Shown here piece by piece: positions 48,487-59,099 of a stretch of 64,000 nt of DNA. A program made the position numbers and the translations under genes. The notes below the pieces were generated by a model. The model saw only the letters and a list, made by a program, of their open reading frames with translations, was not told where the DNA came from and did not search any database. Numbering within the stretch: the first letter of the stretch is position 1; the number at the start of each line of letters is the position of its first letter. The stretch is from Pectobacterium carotovorum (lineage in GTDB: Bacteria; Pseudomonadota; Gammaproteobacteria; Enterobacterales; Enterobacteriaceae): positions 500,003-564,002 of the forward strand of contig NZ_JAXAFK010000003.1 in NCBI RefSeq assembly GCF_033898505.1, read 5' to 3'.

Positions 48487-50592
48487 TCAGAACGAGTAAG
48501 AGACGCTGCCGACTACGCTGCGTTCGGCACCGAAGTAACAGAACTCCAGCGAGTTACAGGCGGAGACATAGCGTTTATCGGTCAGGTTGTTCACATTAAG
48601 CTGCGCACTCACCCCTTTCAGACCCACCTTCGAGAGATCGTATCCCACCGCCAGATCCACCAGCGTATAAGACGGCAGCGTGTGGGTATTGGCACGATCG
48701 GAGGTCACACCGTTCACGTAACGCACGCCGGAACCAATCGTCAGGCCGTCCAGCGGACCGCTTTTGACATCATAGCTGGCCCAGGCGCTGGCCTGATTGC
48801 GCGGCGCGTACACCGCACGCTTTCCTTGCTCAGCCACACTGCTTTTCTTATAGCGAATATCCGTATAGGTATAAGCCGCTTGCAGACGCAGATTATCCGT
48901 AATATGGCTCACGGCCTCCAGTTCCACCCCTTCCGATTCAATTTCCCCCACGGAACGGTAAGGGTCATTAGGCTGAACTTTTGTCGCCACGTTCTTCTGA
49001 TTAATACGGAATACCGACAGACTGTACTGATCCTGAGAACCTTCAGGCTGATATTTCATCCCGGCTTCCCACTGCTTGCCCTTCATAGGCTCCAGTACGT
49101 TGCCGTTATCATCGGCGAAGCTGGTCGGCGTAAAGGCCGTGGAATAGCTGACATAAGGTGCAAATCCGCTATCAAACAGGTAGAGCAATGCGGCACGCGA
49201 GCTAAAGTTGTTTTTATCCAACTCGCTGTGTGTCCCCTTGGTATGGTTAACATGGGTCACTTTTACCTGGTCGTGACGACCGCCCAGCGTTAGGCGCCAG
49301 CGCTCCCAGCTCATTTGATCCTGTACATAGATGCCTGTCTGTTGCAGCTTATGTTTTTCCTGCGTGCCGGACAGGGTCGTTGGTCCAGAACCGTAAACGG
49401 GATTAAACGCATTAATCTCCGGGAAGGTACCCGAAGGCCAGTCCATATTATTATTACGCTGCTGATAGTCGAGCCCCACCAGCAGACGGTGGTTTACCGC
49501 ACCGGTATCCACGCTGCCATCGAGCTGGTTATCTAGCGTTAACGCAGACAGTGACTCGCGGGAACCCGAGTAATAACGGGTCAGCGTATCGGCGCTCGGC
49601 TGCGTCCAGCCATAGGCGTACACCTGATCCAAATGCACCTTGGTACGCAGATAACGCAGTTTTTGGCGCACCGCCCAGCCGCTATCGAAGCCATGTTCGA
49701 AGTTGTATCCCACCATGTTTTGCTTACGGTCGTATTTCTCATAATTCTCTTCCCCTTCATAGAAGGTGTTCGAGATTTTCCGCCCGTTGTGCGCCACCAC
49801 CGTACCGTCATACGGCAAACCCGAGTGACTGCCGCCTTCTGGATCGCGTTGTAGGTAAGCCATCAATTCCAGACGCGTCTTGTCGGAAATCCGCCACAGC
49901 AGGCTAGGCGCAATCGCATAGCGTTCTTCTTTCAGCGGCCCAAATTGGGTATCCGCTTCACGGACCATTCCCCCCAGACGGAACGCAAAACGCTCGTCAT
50001 CATCCAGCGGTCCGGTAACATCAAACGCCGCGCCACGTTGTGCATTGTTGCCTGCGAACAGTTTGATCTGTCCGCTGCGATCGAAGGATGGCTGGCGGGA
50101 ATTCAGCGCCACAATCCCACCCGGAGAAGAACGCCCGTAGAGTACGGACGCCGGGCCTCTGACCACTTCAATGCTGTCGAGGAACCAGGGATCGATAACC
50201 AGCGAACTATGGGAGTTGGTATCCCCCATCATCTTCAGTCCGTCGAGATAGACGTTATCCAGACTACCGTCGGAAAAGCCGCGCAGTACCATGTAGTCAA
50301 AGCGGTTGGACGCGCCGATCTGGTTGTTATACACACCCGGCGTATAGCCGACCGCCTGCCGAACGCTGGTCGCGCCCTGCTCCTGAATCTGATCGCGCGT
50401 AATGATAGAAACGGCCTGAGGAGTCTCGATATCGGGCGTTTCCAGTTTGGTCGCCCCGCGTTGCGTTTGAGACGTCACAACCAGCGTATCTCCCTGAGAA
50501 GAAGAGGATGGCGTATCCTGCGCCAGTACCGACACAGTAAATCCACTGGTGAAACAGCCGACCACCAGCGCCAGCCGCGTTTTTCTGAACAT
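48487..50592 (-). CDS. TonB-dependent ferric-siderophore receptor (FhuA/FoxA-like)
   Basis: A 701-aa outer-membrane receptor. Signal peptide (MFRKTRLALV..., cleaved after about residue 25, VLAQ), a TonB box (TLVVTSQ), a plug domain with ETPQAVSIITRDQI and EVVRGPASVLYGRSSPGGIV, and a 22-strand barrel ending in Phe (SVVGSVSYSF). The final NSLEFCYFGAERS is typical of FhuA/FoxA-type hydroxamate receptors. ATG at 50592 follows GGAGA. Next to an AraC-type regulator and preceded by a Fur-like site; imports an iron chelate, ligand not known. Confidence 0.92.
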   Translation of the reverse strand: MFRKTRLALVVGCFTSGFTVSVLAQDTPSSSSQGDTLVVTSQTQRGATKLETPDIETPQAVSIITRDQIQEQGATSVRQAVGYTPGVYNNQIGASNRFDYMVLRGFSDGSLDNVYLDGLKMMGDTNSHSSLVIDPWFLDSIEVVRGPASVLYGRSSPGGIVALNSRQPSFDRSGQIKLFAGNNAQRGAAFDVTGPLDDDERFAFRLGGMVREADTQFGPLKEERYAIAPSLLWRISDKTRLELMAYLQRDPEGGSHSGLPYDGTVVAHNGRKISNTFYEGEENYEKYDRKQNMVGYNFEHGFDSGWAVRQKLRYLRTKVHLDQVYAYGWTQPSADTLTRYYSGSRESLSALTLDNQLDGSVDTGAVNHRLLVGLDYQQRNNNMDWPSGTFPEINAFNPVYGSGPTTLSGTQEKHKLQQTGIYVQDQMSWERWRLTLGGRHDQVKVTHVNHTKGTHSELDKNNFSSRAALLYLFDSGFAPYVSYSTAFTPTSFADDNGNVLEPMKGKQWEAGMKYQPEGSQDQYSLSVFRINQKNVATKVQPNDPYRSVGEIESEGVELEAVSHITDNLRLQAAYTYTDIRYKKSSVAEQGKRAVYAPRNQASAWASYDVKSGPLDGLTIGSGVRYVNGVTSDRANTHTLPSYTLVDLAVGYDLSKVGLKGVSAQLNVNNLTDKRYVSACNSLEFCYFGAERSVVGSVSYSF

Positions 50593-50617
50593 GGGAATCT
50601 CCACAGACCTTATTATT

Positions 50618-50636
50618 GTAAATAAGAATTATTACC
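50618..50636 (-). promoter_or_regulatory. Candidate Fur box of the siderophore receptor
   Basis: Minus-strand GGTAATAATTCTTATTTAC matches the 19-bp Fur consensus at about 12 positions and is 26 bp before the start codon. The role fits an iron-repressed receptor. Confidence 0.5.
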
Positions 50637-50770
50637 GTTTTTAGTCTTGCGATAGCTATGCGCAGTGACAGCGTGCGTATGCGCAATAACAAAACGGGAA
50701 CTCAGTGAGAAAGCGTCAGGCAGGCAGCCTCTGACATAAATAAGGTTCAGGAGAGTGATGAAGGGAAGCG

Positions 50771-51727
50771 CTAGCTGACCATGCGCGCATCGCTCGGCGC
50801 CATACCGTAACGCCGCCGGAAAGCCGTGGCAAAGTTGGTCGCATGCTGGTAGCCCGACATCCAGGCCGCCTGTTGAACGCTGTAGCCCTGTACCAGATAG
50901 CGGCGAGCCAGTTCCAACCGACAGTCGCGCAAATAGTCAAAGACCGAATGACCATACGCCTGACGAAACTTGGTGCGCAGGCTGCTGCTGCTCATCGCAG
51001 CCAGCTGTGCCAGTTCATTAAGGGTGTACTCTTTTTCAGGCTGTTGCGCCAGCAGTCGCCGGACGTTCTCCAGCCGCTCCTGTTCACCGGGCGGAGGCAA
51101 TACGCGCCGTTCCCCGCCACGTTGCCCGAATGACAGGCCTTGCCCCAACAGCTGTAGCATTACGCCTTCCAACATCAGCTGGCGTGATAGCCCCGGCGTG
51201 GTGTTTTCCAGCGCGTGCTGTAGCCCAGATAACACATGGCCGGGAACCTGCCATAAAAACGTCGGGTTTCCCCCCTGCTCCCACTCGTTCAGCAACGAGC
51301 CCAACAGCGGATCCAAAGCGAACGTGGCGGGAAAAATACCCAGCGAGACGGTGCGAAGATGACAATCCGCAAGGTGGCTGGCGTTCATGACTAACGGGTC
51401 ACCCAGACGAGTGCTGAATGCCATGCCGGCTCGCACAACAAACTCCTTACCGCTCAGGCGCAGCGCGACGCACCCTTCCAGCACCACCAGCGTATAAAAC
51501 GGACAGCAGTGCAAAGACGTCGATTCGTAGGGTTGCAACACGCGCACATTGGAATTCGTCAGACAAATACCGGAGGACAGCGTCATCTCTTCGACATCCC
51601 CCTGCACAACGATACGCTTTTCTTTCGTGCGATCGCGGCAAGACGACAGCTGCGGGAAATGGTAATCAATCCCGTAACGTTCACCGATATCGAAGAAATC
51701 CTCAATGGAAAAGAGTCGTTTGAGCAT
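50771..51727 (-). CDS. AraC-family regulator (PchR/FoxR-like)
   Basis: A 318-aa protein with a variable N-terminal sensing domain and two C-terminal helix-turn-helix motifs (YTLNELAQLAAMSSSSLRTKFRQAYG and YSVQQAAWMSGYQHATNFATAFRRRYGMAP). The pattern resembles siderophore-sensing AraC activators such as PchR. It lies directly upstream of the siderophore receptor on the same strand, the usual arrangement in which the regulator activates the receptor when the ferric siderophore is present. Confidence 0.9.
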   Translation of the reverse strand: MLKRLFSIEDFFDIGERYGIDYHFPQLSSCRDRTKEKRIVVQGDVEEMTLSSGICLTNSNVRVLQPYESTSLHCCPFYTLVVLEGCVALRLSGKEFVVRAGMAFSTRLGDPLVMNASHLADCHLRTVSLGIFPATFALDPLLGSLLNEWEQGGNPTFLWQVPGHVLSGLQHALENTTPGLSRQLMLEGVMLQLLGQGLSFGQRGGERRVLPPPGEQERLENVRRLLAQQPEKEYTLNELAQLAAMSSSSLRTKFRQAYGHSVFDYLRDCRLELARRYLVQGYSVQQAAWMSGYQHATNFATAFRRRYGMAPSDARMVS

Positions 51728-51865
51728 GAGCGAGAAGATACCCTCATCCTGTTTAACGCCCAGAATCAGGCCTGCAGTTAACGGAAATGACGTGACGTAG
51801 CGACCTATTCGCTACAGAGATCGTTATTCACCTTATCATTGCGTAGCGAGCGCATCAATAAGACT

Positions 51866-51884
51866 GATAACTATTCTCATTAAA
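51866..51884. promoter_or_regulatory. Candidate Fur box upstream of the AraC regulator
   Basis: GATAACTATTCTCATTAAA (plus strand) matches the Fur consensus GATAATGATAATCATTATC at about 12 of 19 positions, about 140 bp upstream of the regulator start. Confidence 0.45.
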
Positions 51885-51973
51885 ATGGTGTTCGCGTAAC
51901 ACAGGATCATCAACGGGGAAGATATTTCATGGACTCAATCACGAAACCAGTACAGCTATGCAAAAAAGCATAC

Positions 51974-52217
51974 GTTTCGTGCGTGATAAGCCGAGTATTT
52001 CTCTGTGCCATCAGCACCACGCCCGACTCAGGGCGCTCAATCGCCGCCGCCCTGAGAACCCAGGCTTTTTGGCGGAATTCTGCCGCTACGCGGTGCCTTC
52101 GGCGTTCGTGGTCGCTGTTCGGGCCGTCAGTGACGCGTTCCCGACGCGGCACTGACTTTCGCCGCGTCCATGCGGCTCACCCGGCGGCCACGCCCACCTC
52201 AGCAGAATTTTAACGCC
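51974..52217 (-). repeat. Structured intergenic repeat, copy 3 (divergent)
   Basis: The most divergent of the three copies, 244 bp, reading on the minus strand from GGCGTTAAAATTCTGCTGAGG to GTGATAAGC/CACGAAAC-type ends. Hairpin A (GCCGCATGGACGCGGC) is unchanged. Hairpin B has become GTCAGTG/CACTGAC (52126-52132 with 52150-52156), hairpin D CTCAGGGCG/CGCCCTGAG (52027-52035 with 52048-52056) and hairpin E GTGC/GCAC, all still paired. The internal reading frame is interrupted by a stop after 17 codons. It begins 54 bp after metH, same orientation, and lies upstream of the AraC gene. Confidence 0.88.
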
Positions 52218-52270
52218 AGTTGAAAACCAACACTTGTTAACCCACAGATATTATTTCTCTTACTGGCATC

Positions 52271-55200
52271 TTAATCGGCGTCATAGCCCAAATTCGGCGC
52301 CAGCCAGCGCTCCACTTCACTCACATCCATCCCTTTACGCACCGCGTAATCCTCTACCTGATCGTGCTGGATTTGCGCAACGGCGAAGTATTTGCTGTCG
52401 GGGTGGCTGAAGTACCAGCCGGATACCGACGCGCCCGGCCACATGGCATAAGACTCGGTTAACTTCATGCCGGTATGTTTTTCCACATCCAGCAGCTGCC
52501 AGATTTGCACTTTCTCCGTGTGATCCGGGCACGCCGGATAGCCCGGTGCAGGGCGAATACCCTGATAGTTTTCTCGAATCAGCAGCTCGTTACTGAGGTT
52601 CTCATTCGGCGCATAGCCCCAGTACACCTTGCGCACACGCTCATGCAGGTATTCCGCAAAGGCTTCTGCCAGACGGTCAGAGATCGCCTTCACCATGATC
52701 TTGTTGTAATCATCATGCTGAGCTTCCCATTGATCGGCCAACGTATCTTCTTCCAGACCGCCAGTTACCGCAAAGGCACCGAGATAATCTGGCTTACCGC
52801 TGGACTTCGGCGCCACGAAGTCGGACAGGCAATAGTTCGGGAAGTCAGTTTTCTGCGTCTGCTGGCGCAGATGGTGGCTGACTGACAGCACCGTTTCGCG
52901 CCGTTCATCGGTATAAATCACCACGTCATCCCCAACGCGGTTCGCCGGGAATAAACCCACCACGCCACGAGGATTCAGCGCACCGCGCGCGGATAGGTCA
53001 TCCAGCATCGCATTGGCATCGGAAAACAGGCGCTTGGCTTCTTCTCCCACCACCTCATCTTCCAGAATGCGAGGATATTTCCCCGCCAGCGACCAGGTCA
53101 TAAAGAACGGCGTCCAGTCGATGTAGTTACGCAGCGTTTCAATGCTGGCCGTCACTTCCTGAACGCCCAGACGATGCGCAACGGGCGGCGTGTAATTTTC
53201 CCAATCCAGATCAGAGGCATTAGCGCGCGCCGCTTCCAACGTCACCGGCGGCGTTCTCGGCTTTTTACGCGCATGCTGAATACGCACGGTTTCATACTCT
53301 TTACGGGTACGCGCCACAAAGTCGTCATATTGCGTACTGGACAGCAGCGCTGACACCACCCCCACAGAGCGGGAAGCATTCTGCACATAGACCGTCGGGC
53401 CGCTGTAGTTCTGCTCAATCTTCACGGCGGTATGCGCTTTAGACGTCGTCGCGCCGCCAATCAGCAGCGGCAGCGTAAAGCCCTGACGCTCCATCTCTTT
53501 CGCCACGTTGACCATTTCATCCAGCGACGGCGTAATCAGCCCGGACAACCCGATGATATCGACGTTCTCTTCACGCGCGGTCTTCAGGATCTTATCCGTC
53601 GGCACCATCACGCCCAGATCGATAATTTCGTAGTTGTTACATTGCAGCACCACGCCGACGATATTCTTACCGATGTCGTGAACGTCGCCTTTGACCGTCG
53701 CCAGCAGGATCTTCCCGGCTGACGTCCCTTTGGCCTTGCTGGCTTCAATATAGGGTTCGAGATAGGCCACTGCCTGCTTCATCACACGGGCAGATTTCAC
53801 CACCTGCGGCAAAAACATTTTCCCCGCGCCAAACAGATCGCCGACCACGTTCATGCCATCCATCAGCGGACCTTCAATCACCTCTATCGGCCGAGCGGCC
53901 TGCTGGCGCGCTTCTTCGGTGTCCAGCTCAATGAATTCGGTAATGCCTTTCACCAGCGAATATTCCAGCCGCTTCTTCACATCCCAGCCGCGCCATTCCG
54001 CCTGCGTTTTACTGCCTTCATCTTCCGTTTTGCTGCCGCGATATTTTTCCGCCAGCTCGAGCATGCGCTCGGTGGCATCGCTGCGACGGTTCAGGATCAC
54101 ATCCTCCACCGCCTCGCGCAGTTCCGCAGGGAGATCGTCATAGATCGCCAACTGACCGGCATTCACGATCCCCATGTCCATGCCGTTGCGGATCGCGTGA
54201 TAAAGGAAGACGGCGTGGATCGCTTCACGTACCAGATCGTTGCCACGGAATGAGAAGGAAACGTTGGACACGCCGCCGGAGATCATCGCATGCGGCAGTT
54301 GCGCCTTGATGTCTGCACAGGCCTCAATGAAATCCACCGCGTAGTTGTTGTGTTCGTCGATCCCCGTTGCCACGGCGAAGATGTTCGGATCGAAGATGAT
54401 ATCTTCCGGTGGAAAACCAACTTCTTCCGTCAGGATGCGGTAGGCTCGGCGACAGATTTCAATTTTACGTGCGCGGGTGTCCGCCTGACCGACTTCATCA
54501 AAGGCCATGACCACCACGGCGGCACCATAGCGCCGTACCAGTTTGGCATGGTGGACAAAGGCCTCCACGCCTTCCTTCATGGAGATCGAGTTAACAATCC
54601 CTTTGCCCTGAATACATTTAAGCCCTTTCTCAACCACGTCCCATTTTGAGGAATCAATCATGATCGGCACACGGGCAATATCCGGCTCGCCAGCAATGAG
54701 GTTCAGGAAACGGATCATCGCCGCTTCCGCATCCAGCATGCCTTCATCCATGTTGATATCGATGATCTGCGCGCCGCTTTCCACCTGCTGACGTGCGACA
54801 TCCAGCGCTTCGTTATATTTTTCTTCTTTAATCAGTCGTTTAAAACGCGCAGAACCGGTAACGTTCGTCCGCTCCCCCACGTTAACAAATAGGGTCTTGG
54901 CATCGATAGTCAACGGTTCCAGGCCGGATAAGCGGCAGGCGACCGGGATCTCCGGCAGCTTACGCGGCGGCACGCCTTCCACCACTTTCGCCATCGCGGC
55001 AATATGCGCGGGTGTCGATCCGCAGCAACCACCGACGATATTCAGAAAACCGGATCGCGCCCATTCGCCGATATGTTTCGCCATATCGGTCGGATCTAAA
55101 TCGTACTCCCCAAAGGCGTTGGGCAGCCCTGCGTTGGGGTGCGCGCTCACATAGCATTCTGAAATACGTGACAGCTCGGCGACATACTGGCGCAGTTCAT

Positions 55201-55954
55201 CCGGCCCCAGCGCACAGTTCAGACCGAACGAGAGCGGGCGCGAATGGCGTAAGGAGTTATAAAATGCTTCTGTTGTCTGGCCGGATAGCGTACGCCCTGA
55301 CGCATCCGTGATCGTGCCGGAAATCATCACCGGCAATGTGACCCCTAATGCCTCAAATTCACTTTCAACCGCAAAACTCGCCGCTTTGGCATTCAAGGTA
55401 TCGAAAATGGTTTCGATCATGATCAGATCGACGCCGCCCGCGATCAAGGCGCGTGTCGATTCGCGATACGCGTCTACCAGTTGATCAAAACTGACGTTGC
55501 GAAACGCAGGATCGTTAACATCGGGAGAGATCGAGGCGGTGCGGTTAGTCGGGCCGAGTACGCCGGCAACATAACGCGGTTTATCCGGCGTTAATGCCGT
55601 CCATTTATCCGCACTGGCACGCGCGAGCTGTGCGGCGACGGTATTCATTTCCGCCGACAGCGATTGCATATCATAGTCCGCCATCGCAATGGTGGTGGCG
55701 TTGAAGGTGTTGGTTTCGAGGATGTCGGCCCCGGCTTCCAGATAGGCATCATGGATTTCGCTAATCACCTGCGGCCTAGTGAGCACCAGCAGATCGTTAT
55801 TTCCCTTCACATCGCTCGGCCAGTCGGCAAAACGCTCGCCGCGATAATCTGCTTCCTGCAGGCGATAACCCTGGATCATGGTTCCCATACCACCATCCAG
55901 CACCATAATGCGTTGCGCCAACTGACGCCGCAATTCGTCTACCCGATTACTCAC
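52271..55954 (-). CDS. metH: Cobalamin-dependent methionine synthase
   Basis: A 1227-aa four-module enzyme: homocysteine-binding (zinc Cys in GLNCALG and GGCCG), methyltetrahydrofolate-binding ([10 protein letters not shown]), cobalamin-binding (His in [12 protein letters not shown] near residue 760) and S-adenosylmethionine reactivation domain ([15 protein letters not shown]). It makes methionine from homocysteine. The GTG at 55954 ([12 protein letters not shown]) gives the E. coli length and N-terminus; the frame also opens at TTG 55975, seven codons earlier. Repeat copy 3 follows. Confidence 0.97.
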   Translation of the reverse strand: MSNRVDELRRQLAQRIMVLDGGMGTMIQGYRLQEADYRGERFADWPSDVKGNNDLLVLTRPQVISEIHDAYLEAGADILETNTFNATTIAMADYDMQSLSAEMNTVAAQLARASADKWTALTPDKPRYVAGVLGPTNRTASISPDVNDPAFRNVSFDQLVDAYRESTRALIAGGVDLIMIETIFDTLNAKAASFAVESEFEALGVTLPVMISGTITDASGRTLSGQTTEAFYNSLRHSRPLSFGLNCALGPDELRQYVAELSRISECYVSAHPNAGLPNAFGEYDLDPTDMAKHIGEWARSGFLNIVGGCCGSTPAHIAAMAKVVEGVPPRKLPEIPVACRLSGLEPLTIDAKTLFVNVGERTNVTGSARFKRLIKEEKYNEALDVARQQVESGAQIIDINMDEGMLDAEAAMIRFLNLIAGEPDIARVPIMIDSSKWDVVEKGLKCIQGKGIVNSISMKEGVEAFVHHAKLVRRYGAAVVVMAFDEVGQADTRARKIEICRRAYRILTEEVGFPPEDIIFDPNIFAVATGIDEHNNYAVDFIEACADIKAQLPHAMISGGVSNVSFSFRGNDLVREAIHAVFLYHAIRNGMDMGIVNAGQLAIYDDLPAELREAVEDVILNRRSDATERMLELAEKYRGSKTEDEGSKTQAEWRGWDVKKRLEYSLVKGITEFIELDTEEARQQAARPIEVIEGPLMDGMNVVGDLFGAGKMFLPQVVKSARVMKQAVAYLEPYIEASKAKGTSAGKILLATVKGDVHDIGKNIVGVVLQCNNYEIIDLGVMVPTDKILKTAREENVDIIGLSGLITPSLDEMVNVAKEMERQGFTLPLLIGGATTSKAHTAVKIEQNYSGPTVYVQNASRSVGVVSALLSSTQYDDFVARTRKEYETVRIQHARKKPRTPPVTLEAARANASDLDWENYTPPVAHRLGVQEVTASIETLRNYIDWTPFFMTWSLAGKYPRILEDEVVGEEAKRLFSDANAMLDDLSARGALNPRGVVGLFPANRVGDDVVIYTDERRETVLSVSHHLRQQTQKTDFPNYCLSDFVAPKSSGKPDYLGAFAVTGGLEEDTLADQWEAQHDDYNKIMVKAISDRLAEAFAEYLHERVRKVYWGYAPNENLSNELLIRENYQGIRPAPGYPACPDHTEKVQIWQLLDVEKHTGMKLTESYAMWPGASVSGWYFSHPDSKYFAVAQIQHDQVEDYAVRKGMDVSEVERWLAPNLGYDAD

Positions 55955-56145
55955 GCGAACCCCATCCCCGGCCAATAAATACGATATGTTGTGTCTATCC
56001 TAGCATAAGTTATGAGCAGGCTAACGCAGTGTAGCGTGAGACTTTTTCAGGTCATTTGCCGATAAAAAACACAGAGAAAGAAGAGTTGCATTCTGCGGTA
56101 AAAAAACGAAAATCAATTCCATTACCATAAAAAGGAATCGACGCC

Positions 56146-56976
56146 ATGACGCCACCAGAGCCAGCCAAACGTGGGAAAAAACCCCGTTCCAGCACGGGCG
56201 CTACCGCACAGCCAACCGGGCAGGTTCAATCGCTGACCCGTGGCCTGACGTTGCTTGAATATATCGCCAAAGCCAACGGCAGCGTAGCGCTAACCGATCT
56301 CGCTCAGCAGGCCGGTTTACCGAATTCTACGACCCACCGTTTGCTCACCACCATGCAGCAGCAGGGCTTTGTGCGTCAAGTTGGCGATCTGGGGCTGTGG
56401 ACGATTGGCTCACACGCTTTTATCGTCGGCAGCAGCTTTCTGCAAAGCCGCAACCTGCTGGCGATTGTGCATCCGATAGTACGCAAGTTGATGGAAGACT
56501 CGGGCGAAACCGTCAATCTGGCCGTGTTCGATCAGACCGACAGCCAAGCAATCATCATCGATCAGGTGCAGTGTACGGCGCTGATGCGTATGTCTGCACC
56601 GATCGGCGGTAAGCTGCCGATGCATGCTTCCGGTGCCGGGAAAGCCTTTCTGGCGCATTTACCCGATGCACAGGTCACGCAGTTGCTACACAAGAAAGGG
56701 CTGCACGGCTACACGCCGCACACCTTCAGTTCGCCACAAACCCTGAAGGAAAACCTGTCGCTGATTCGCAAGCAGGGCTACTCCTTCGATGATGAAGAGC
56801 ATGCGCTGGGGCTACGCTGTATCGCGGCCTGCATTCTGGATGAACATCATGAAGCTTTTGCCGCCATTTCCATCTCCGGCCCTGTATCACGTATCACGGA
56901 CGACCGCGTCACGGAACTCGGCGCGCTGGTGATCAAAGCCGCCAAGCAGGTCATGCAGGAATACAGCGGGTTATGA
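56146..56976 (+). CDS. iclR: Acetate operon repressor IclR
   Basis: A 276-aa IclR-family repressor: a Pro/Lys-rich N-terminal arm, winged HTH (VALTDLAQQAGLPNSTTHRLLTTMQQQGFVRQV) and a C-terminal effector domain (SRNLLAIVHPIV, GLRCIAACILDE) that senses glyoxylate and pyruvate. It represses aceBAK, which is convergent with it here as in E. coli, and an exact-looking operator is found upstream of aceB. Confidence 0.97.
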   Translation: MTPPEPAKRGKKPRSSTGATAQPTGQVQSLTRGLTLLEYIAKANGSVALTDLAQQAGLPNSTTHRLLTTMQQQGFVRQVGDLGLWTIGSHAFIVGSSFLQSRNLLAIVHPIVRKLMEDSGETVNLAVFDQTDSQAIIIDQVQCTALMRMSAPIGGKLPMHASGAGKAFLAHLPDAQVTQLLHKKGLHGYTPHTFSSPQTLKENLSLIRKQGYSFDDEEHALGLRCIAACILDEHHEAFAAISISGPVSRITDDRVTELGALVIKAAKQVMQEYSGL

Positions 56977-57034
56977 ATAAGGTGTATGACACGGAAGGTC
57001 TTTTGGTCACATGTTTTATGCCAATCTTGGTGCC

Positions 57035-57289
57035 GTTTCGTGCGCGATAATACCGTTATTTTCATGCTACTTCGTAGCACGCGCCCGACACGGGGCGGCT
57101 CACACGCCGCTCGCCCCGTGACCCCTGGCTTTTCGGCGTGAATTATGCCGCTGCGCGGTGCCTTCGTCGGTATCGGGCTTCACGGACCGCTTGCGACACG
57201 TTCCTGACGTGGCGCAAGCTTTCGCCGCGTCCATGCGGCTCATCCTAAGCCTGCTATCTCCTCAGCATAATTTTTTACGCCGGATAACG
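57035..57289 (-). repeat. Structured intergenic repeat, copy 2 (overlaps aceK end)
   Basis: A 255-bp copy closely similar to copy 1 along the whole length but inverted in the window. Stem positions: CTTGCG 57190-57195 with CGCAAG 57213-57218, and inner CACG/CGTG. Stem D is fully Watson-Crick here (CGGGGCG/CGCCCCG), where copy 1 has one G-U. It fills the gap between the convergent iclR and aceK genes, and its first bases encode the last aceK codons and stop. The internal frame from MSRMDAAKACATSG is 47 codons long. Confidence 0.92.
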
Positions 57290-59053
57290 GCAAAGGCCTG
57301 AATCATTCTCAGTTGTGGTGTATAGCGGCTCAGCACGCTGGCTAAAACGCTTGCGGCGTCGGTAGGCGTAAACATCCTCAATGTGCCCTTCCCTGATACG
57401 TTGTTGTAGTGCTCGCCAGTAATCCGCGCAAAACAGATCGCCGTGCATTTCCTCAAACAGCGTACGAATGTGGTGGTCGCTACACAGGAAATGGGGAAAC
57501 TCTTCGGGAAACACATCATTCGGCGCGACGCTGTACCACGGTTCTGCGGCCAGCTCATCTTCCGGGTAACGCGGCGGCGGTATTTTGCGGAAATTCACCT
57601 CGGTCATGTAGCAAATTTCATCGTAGTCATAAAACACGACCCGCCCATGACGCGTGACGCCGAAATTCTTGAATAGCATGTCGCCGGGGAAAATGTTCGC
57701 CGCAGCCAGCTGTTTGATAGCATTGCCATACTCTTCAATCACATCATGCAGCTGCTGTGCATTTGCCTGTTCCAGATAGAGATTCAGCGGCGTCATCCGG
57801 CGTTCCATGTACAAGTGCCGGATCACCAACCGATCGCCCAGATCTTCCAACTTCTCTGGCACTTCACGCCAAAGCTCGTCCAGCAGTTCCGGGCTAATGC
57901 GATGCTTATCGATGACGAAGTTTTCATATTCCTGCGTATCCGCCATACGCCCAACGCGATCGTGCTCTTTCACCAGTTGATAGCACGCCATGACCCGCTC
58001 CGCACTCACCTCTTTCTGCGGCGCAAAACGATCTTTGATGACCTTAAAGACGCGATCGAAAGAAGGCAGCGTAAACACCAACATCACCATCCCTTTCACG
58101 CCGGGCGCGATGATGAACTGCTCTTCTGATTCAGCAATGTAGTGCAAATATTCACGGTAATACTCAGTTTTACTGTGCTTCTGGCAGCCAATAGCCAAAT
58201 AAAGCTCCGCCGTCGTCTTCCCCGGCAAAATATCCCGCAGCCAGGCCACTAGCGCAGACGGCAGCGGGGCATACACCATGAAGTAAGAACGGGCGAAACC
58301 AAACACAATGCTAGCATCTGCCTGACTGGTTAAGCAGGTATCAATAAATAGCGCACCGCGCTCATTGTGGTGAATCGGCAACAGGAACGGAACAATACCG
58401 TCAGGGAGCGACAACTTGCCCACCAGCCAGGCCGCTTTGTTGCGATAAAACAGCTCGTTAGCCACCTGTAATGTCGCCTGAGCCAGCTGCTCCGCAGAAA
58501 ACGTGCGCTGTAAATACGCAACGATATAGCCAATATCACGCGGCAAATCTTCCCACGGTAACCGCAGTGGCACATCACTCAGCAGCTTTTCCAACATGTT
58601 CTGCCAGCCGTCGGTTGGCATAAATGTCTTGGCGATAGGTCGGGGAATCTCACGAAAACGCTGTTCAGGCTGAGAACTGAAAACAAATAGCTTATCCGGC
58701 GTCAGTTCCCGATGGTTAAACAGCCGACAGTAGACGGAATTAAAGAAACTCTCAGCAATCTCAAAGCGCGGGTAGTCCGGCAGTAAGCGGGTGTAGATAT
58801 GCTTCACTCGCGCCAAAAAATCCGCGTCATCACAGCGGATACCGGTAATACAGCGCAACTGTTCAACCACCAAGCCCACGTGGTGATCGTATAGATGAAT
58901 ACGCTGTTTCATTGCCTGTTGTACGGCAGGCCAGTCAGCCTGTTCAAAGCGCTGCTGCGCCCCCGCCGTCACTTCGAGAAAACGTCCATATTGCGCATCA
59001 AACCCTTGCAGGATCGTCTGCGCCACCAGCTTTTCAAGGTCACGCGTCATCAT
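57275..59053 (-). CDS. aceK: Isocitrate dehydrogenase kinase/phosphatase
   Basis: A 592-aa bifunctional enzyme that phosphorylates and inactivates isocitrate dehydrogenase, sending isocitrate into the glyoxylate shunt. The ATP loop [12 protein letters not shown] (about 340), [27 protein letters not shown] with catalytic Asp, and [12 protein letters not shown] are intact. It is about 13 residues longer at the C-terminus than E. coli AceK: after [11 protein letters not shown] the sequence departs and its end, RYPA plus stop, is coded by repeat copy 2. Two adjacent ATGs (59053, 59050) are possible starts. Confidence 0.96.
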   Translation of the reverse strand: MMTRDLEKLVAQTILQGFDAQYGRFLEVTAGAQQRFEQADWPAVQQAMKQRIHLYDHHVGLVVEQLRCITGIRCDDADFLARVKHIYTRLLPDYPRFEIAESFFNSVYCRLFNHRELTPDKLFVFSSQPEQRFREIPRPIAKTFMPTDGWQNMLEKLLSDVPLRLPWEDLPRDIGYIVAYLQRTFSAEQLAQATLQVANELFYRNKAAWLVGKLSLPDGIVPFLLPIHHNERGALFIDTCLTSQADASIVFGFARSYFMVYAPLPSALVAWLRDILPGKTTAELYLAIGCQKHSKTEYYREYLHYIAESEEQFIIAPGVKGMVMLVFTLPSFDRVFKVIKDRFAPQKEVSAERVMACYQLVKEHDRVGRMADTQEYENFVIDKHRISPELLDELWREVPEKLEDLGDRLVIRHLYMERRMTPLNLYLEQANAQQLHDVIEEYGNAIKQLAAANIFPGDMLFKNFGVTRHGRVVFYDYDEICYMTEVNFRKIPPPRYPEDELAAEPWYSVAPNDVFPEEFPHFLCSDHHIRTLFEEMHGDLFCADYWRALQQRIREGHIEDVYAYRRRKRFSQRAEPLYTTTENDSGLCRYPA

Positions 59054-59099
59054 GATCTCCAGATGAAACCCGGCCAGCGGTTCACTGACCGGGTTAGGA

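Noticed and set aside
51929..52213. 94-aa plus and 80-aa minus frames across repeat copy 3
   Set aside because: The bases belong to the structured repeat; the frames are not kept in the other copies.
57275..57289. Frameshift suspected at the aceK 3' end
   Set aside because: The longer C-terminus is explained by the adjoining repeat copy; the catalytic part is intact and in frame.
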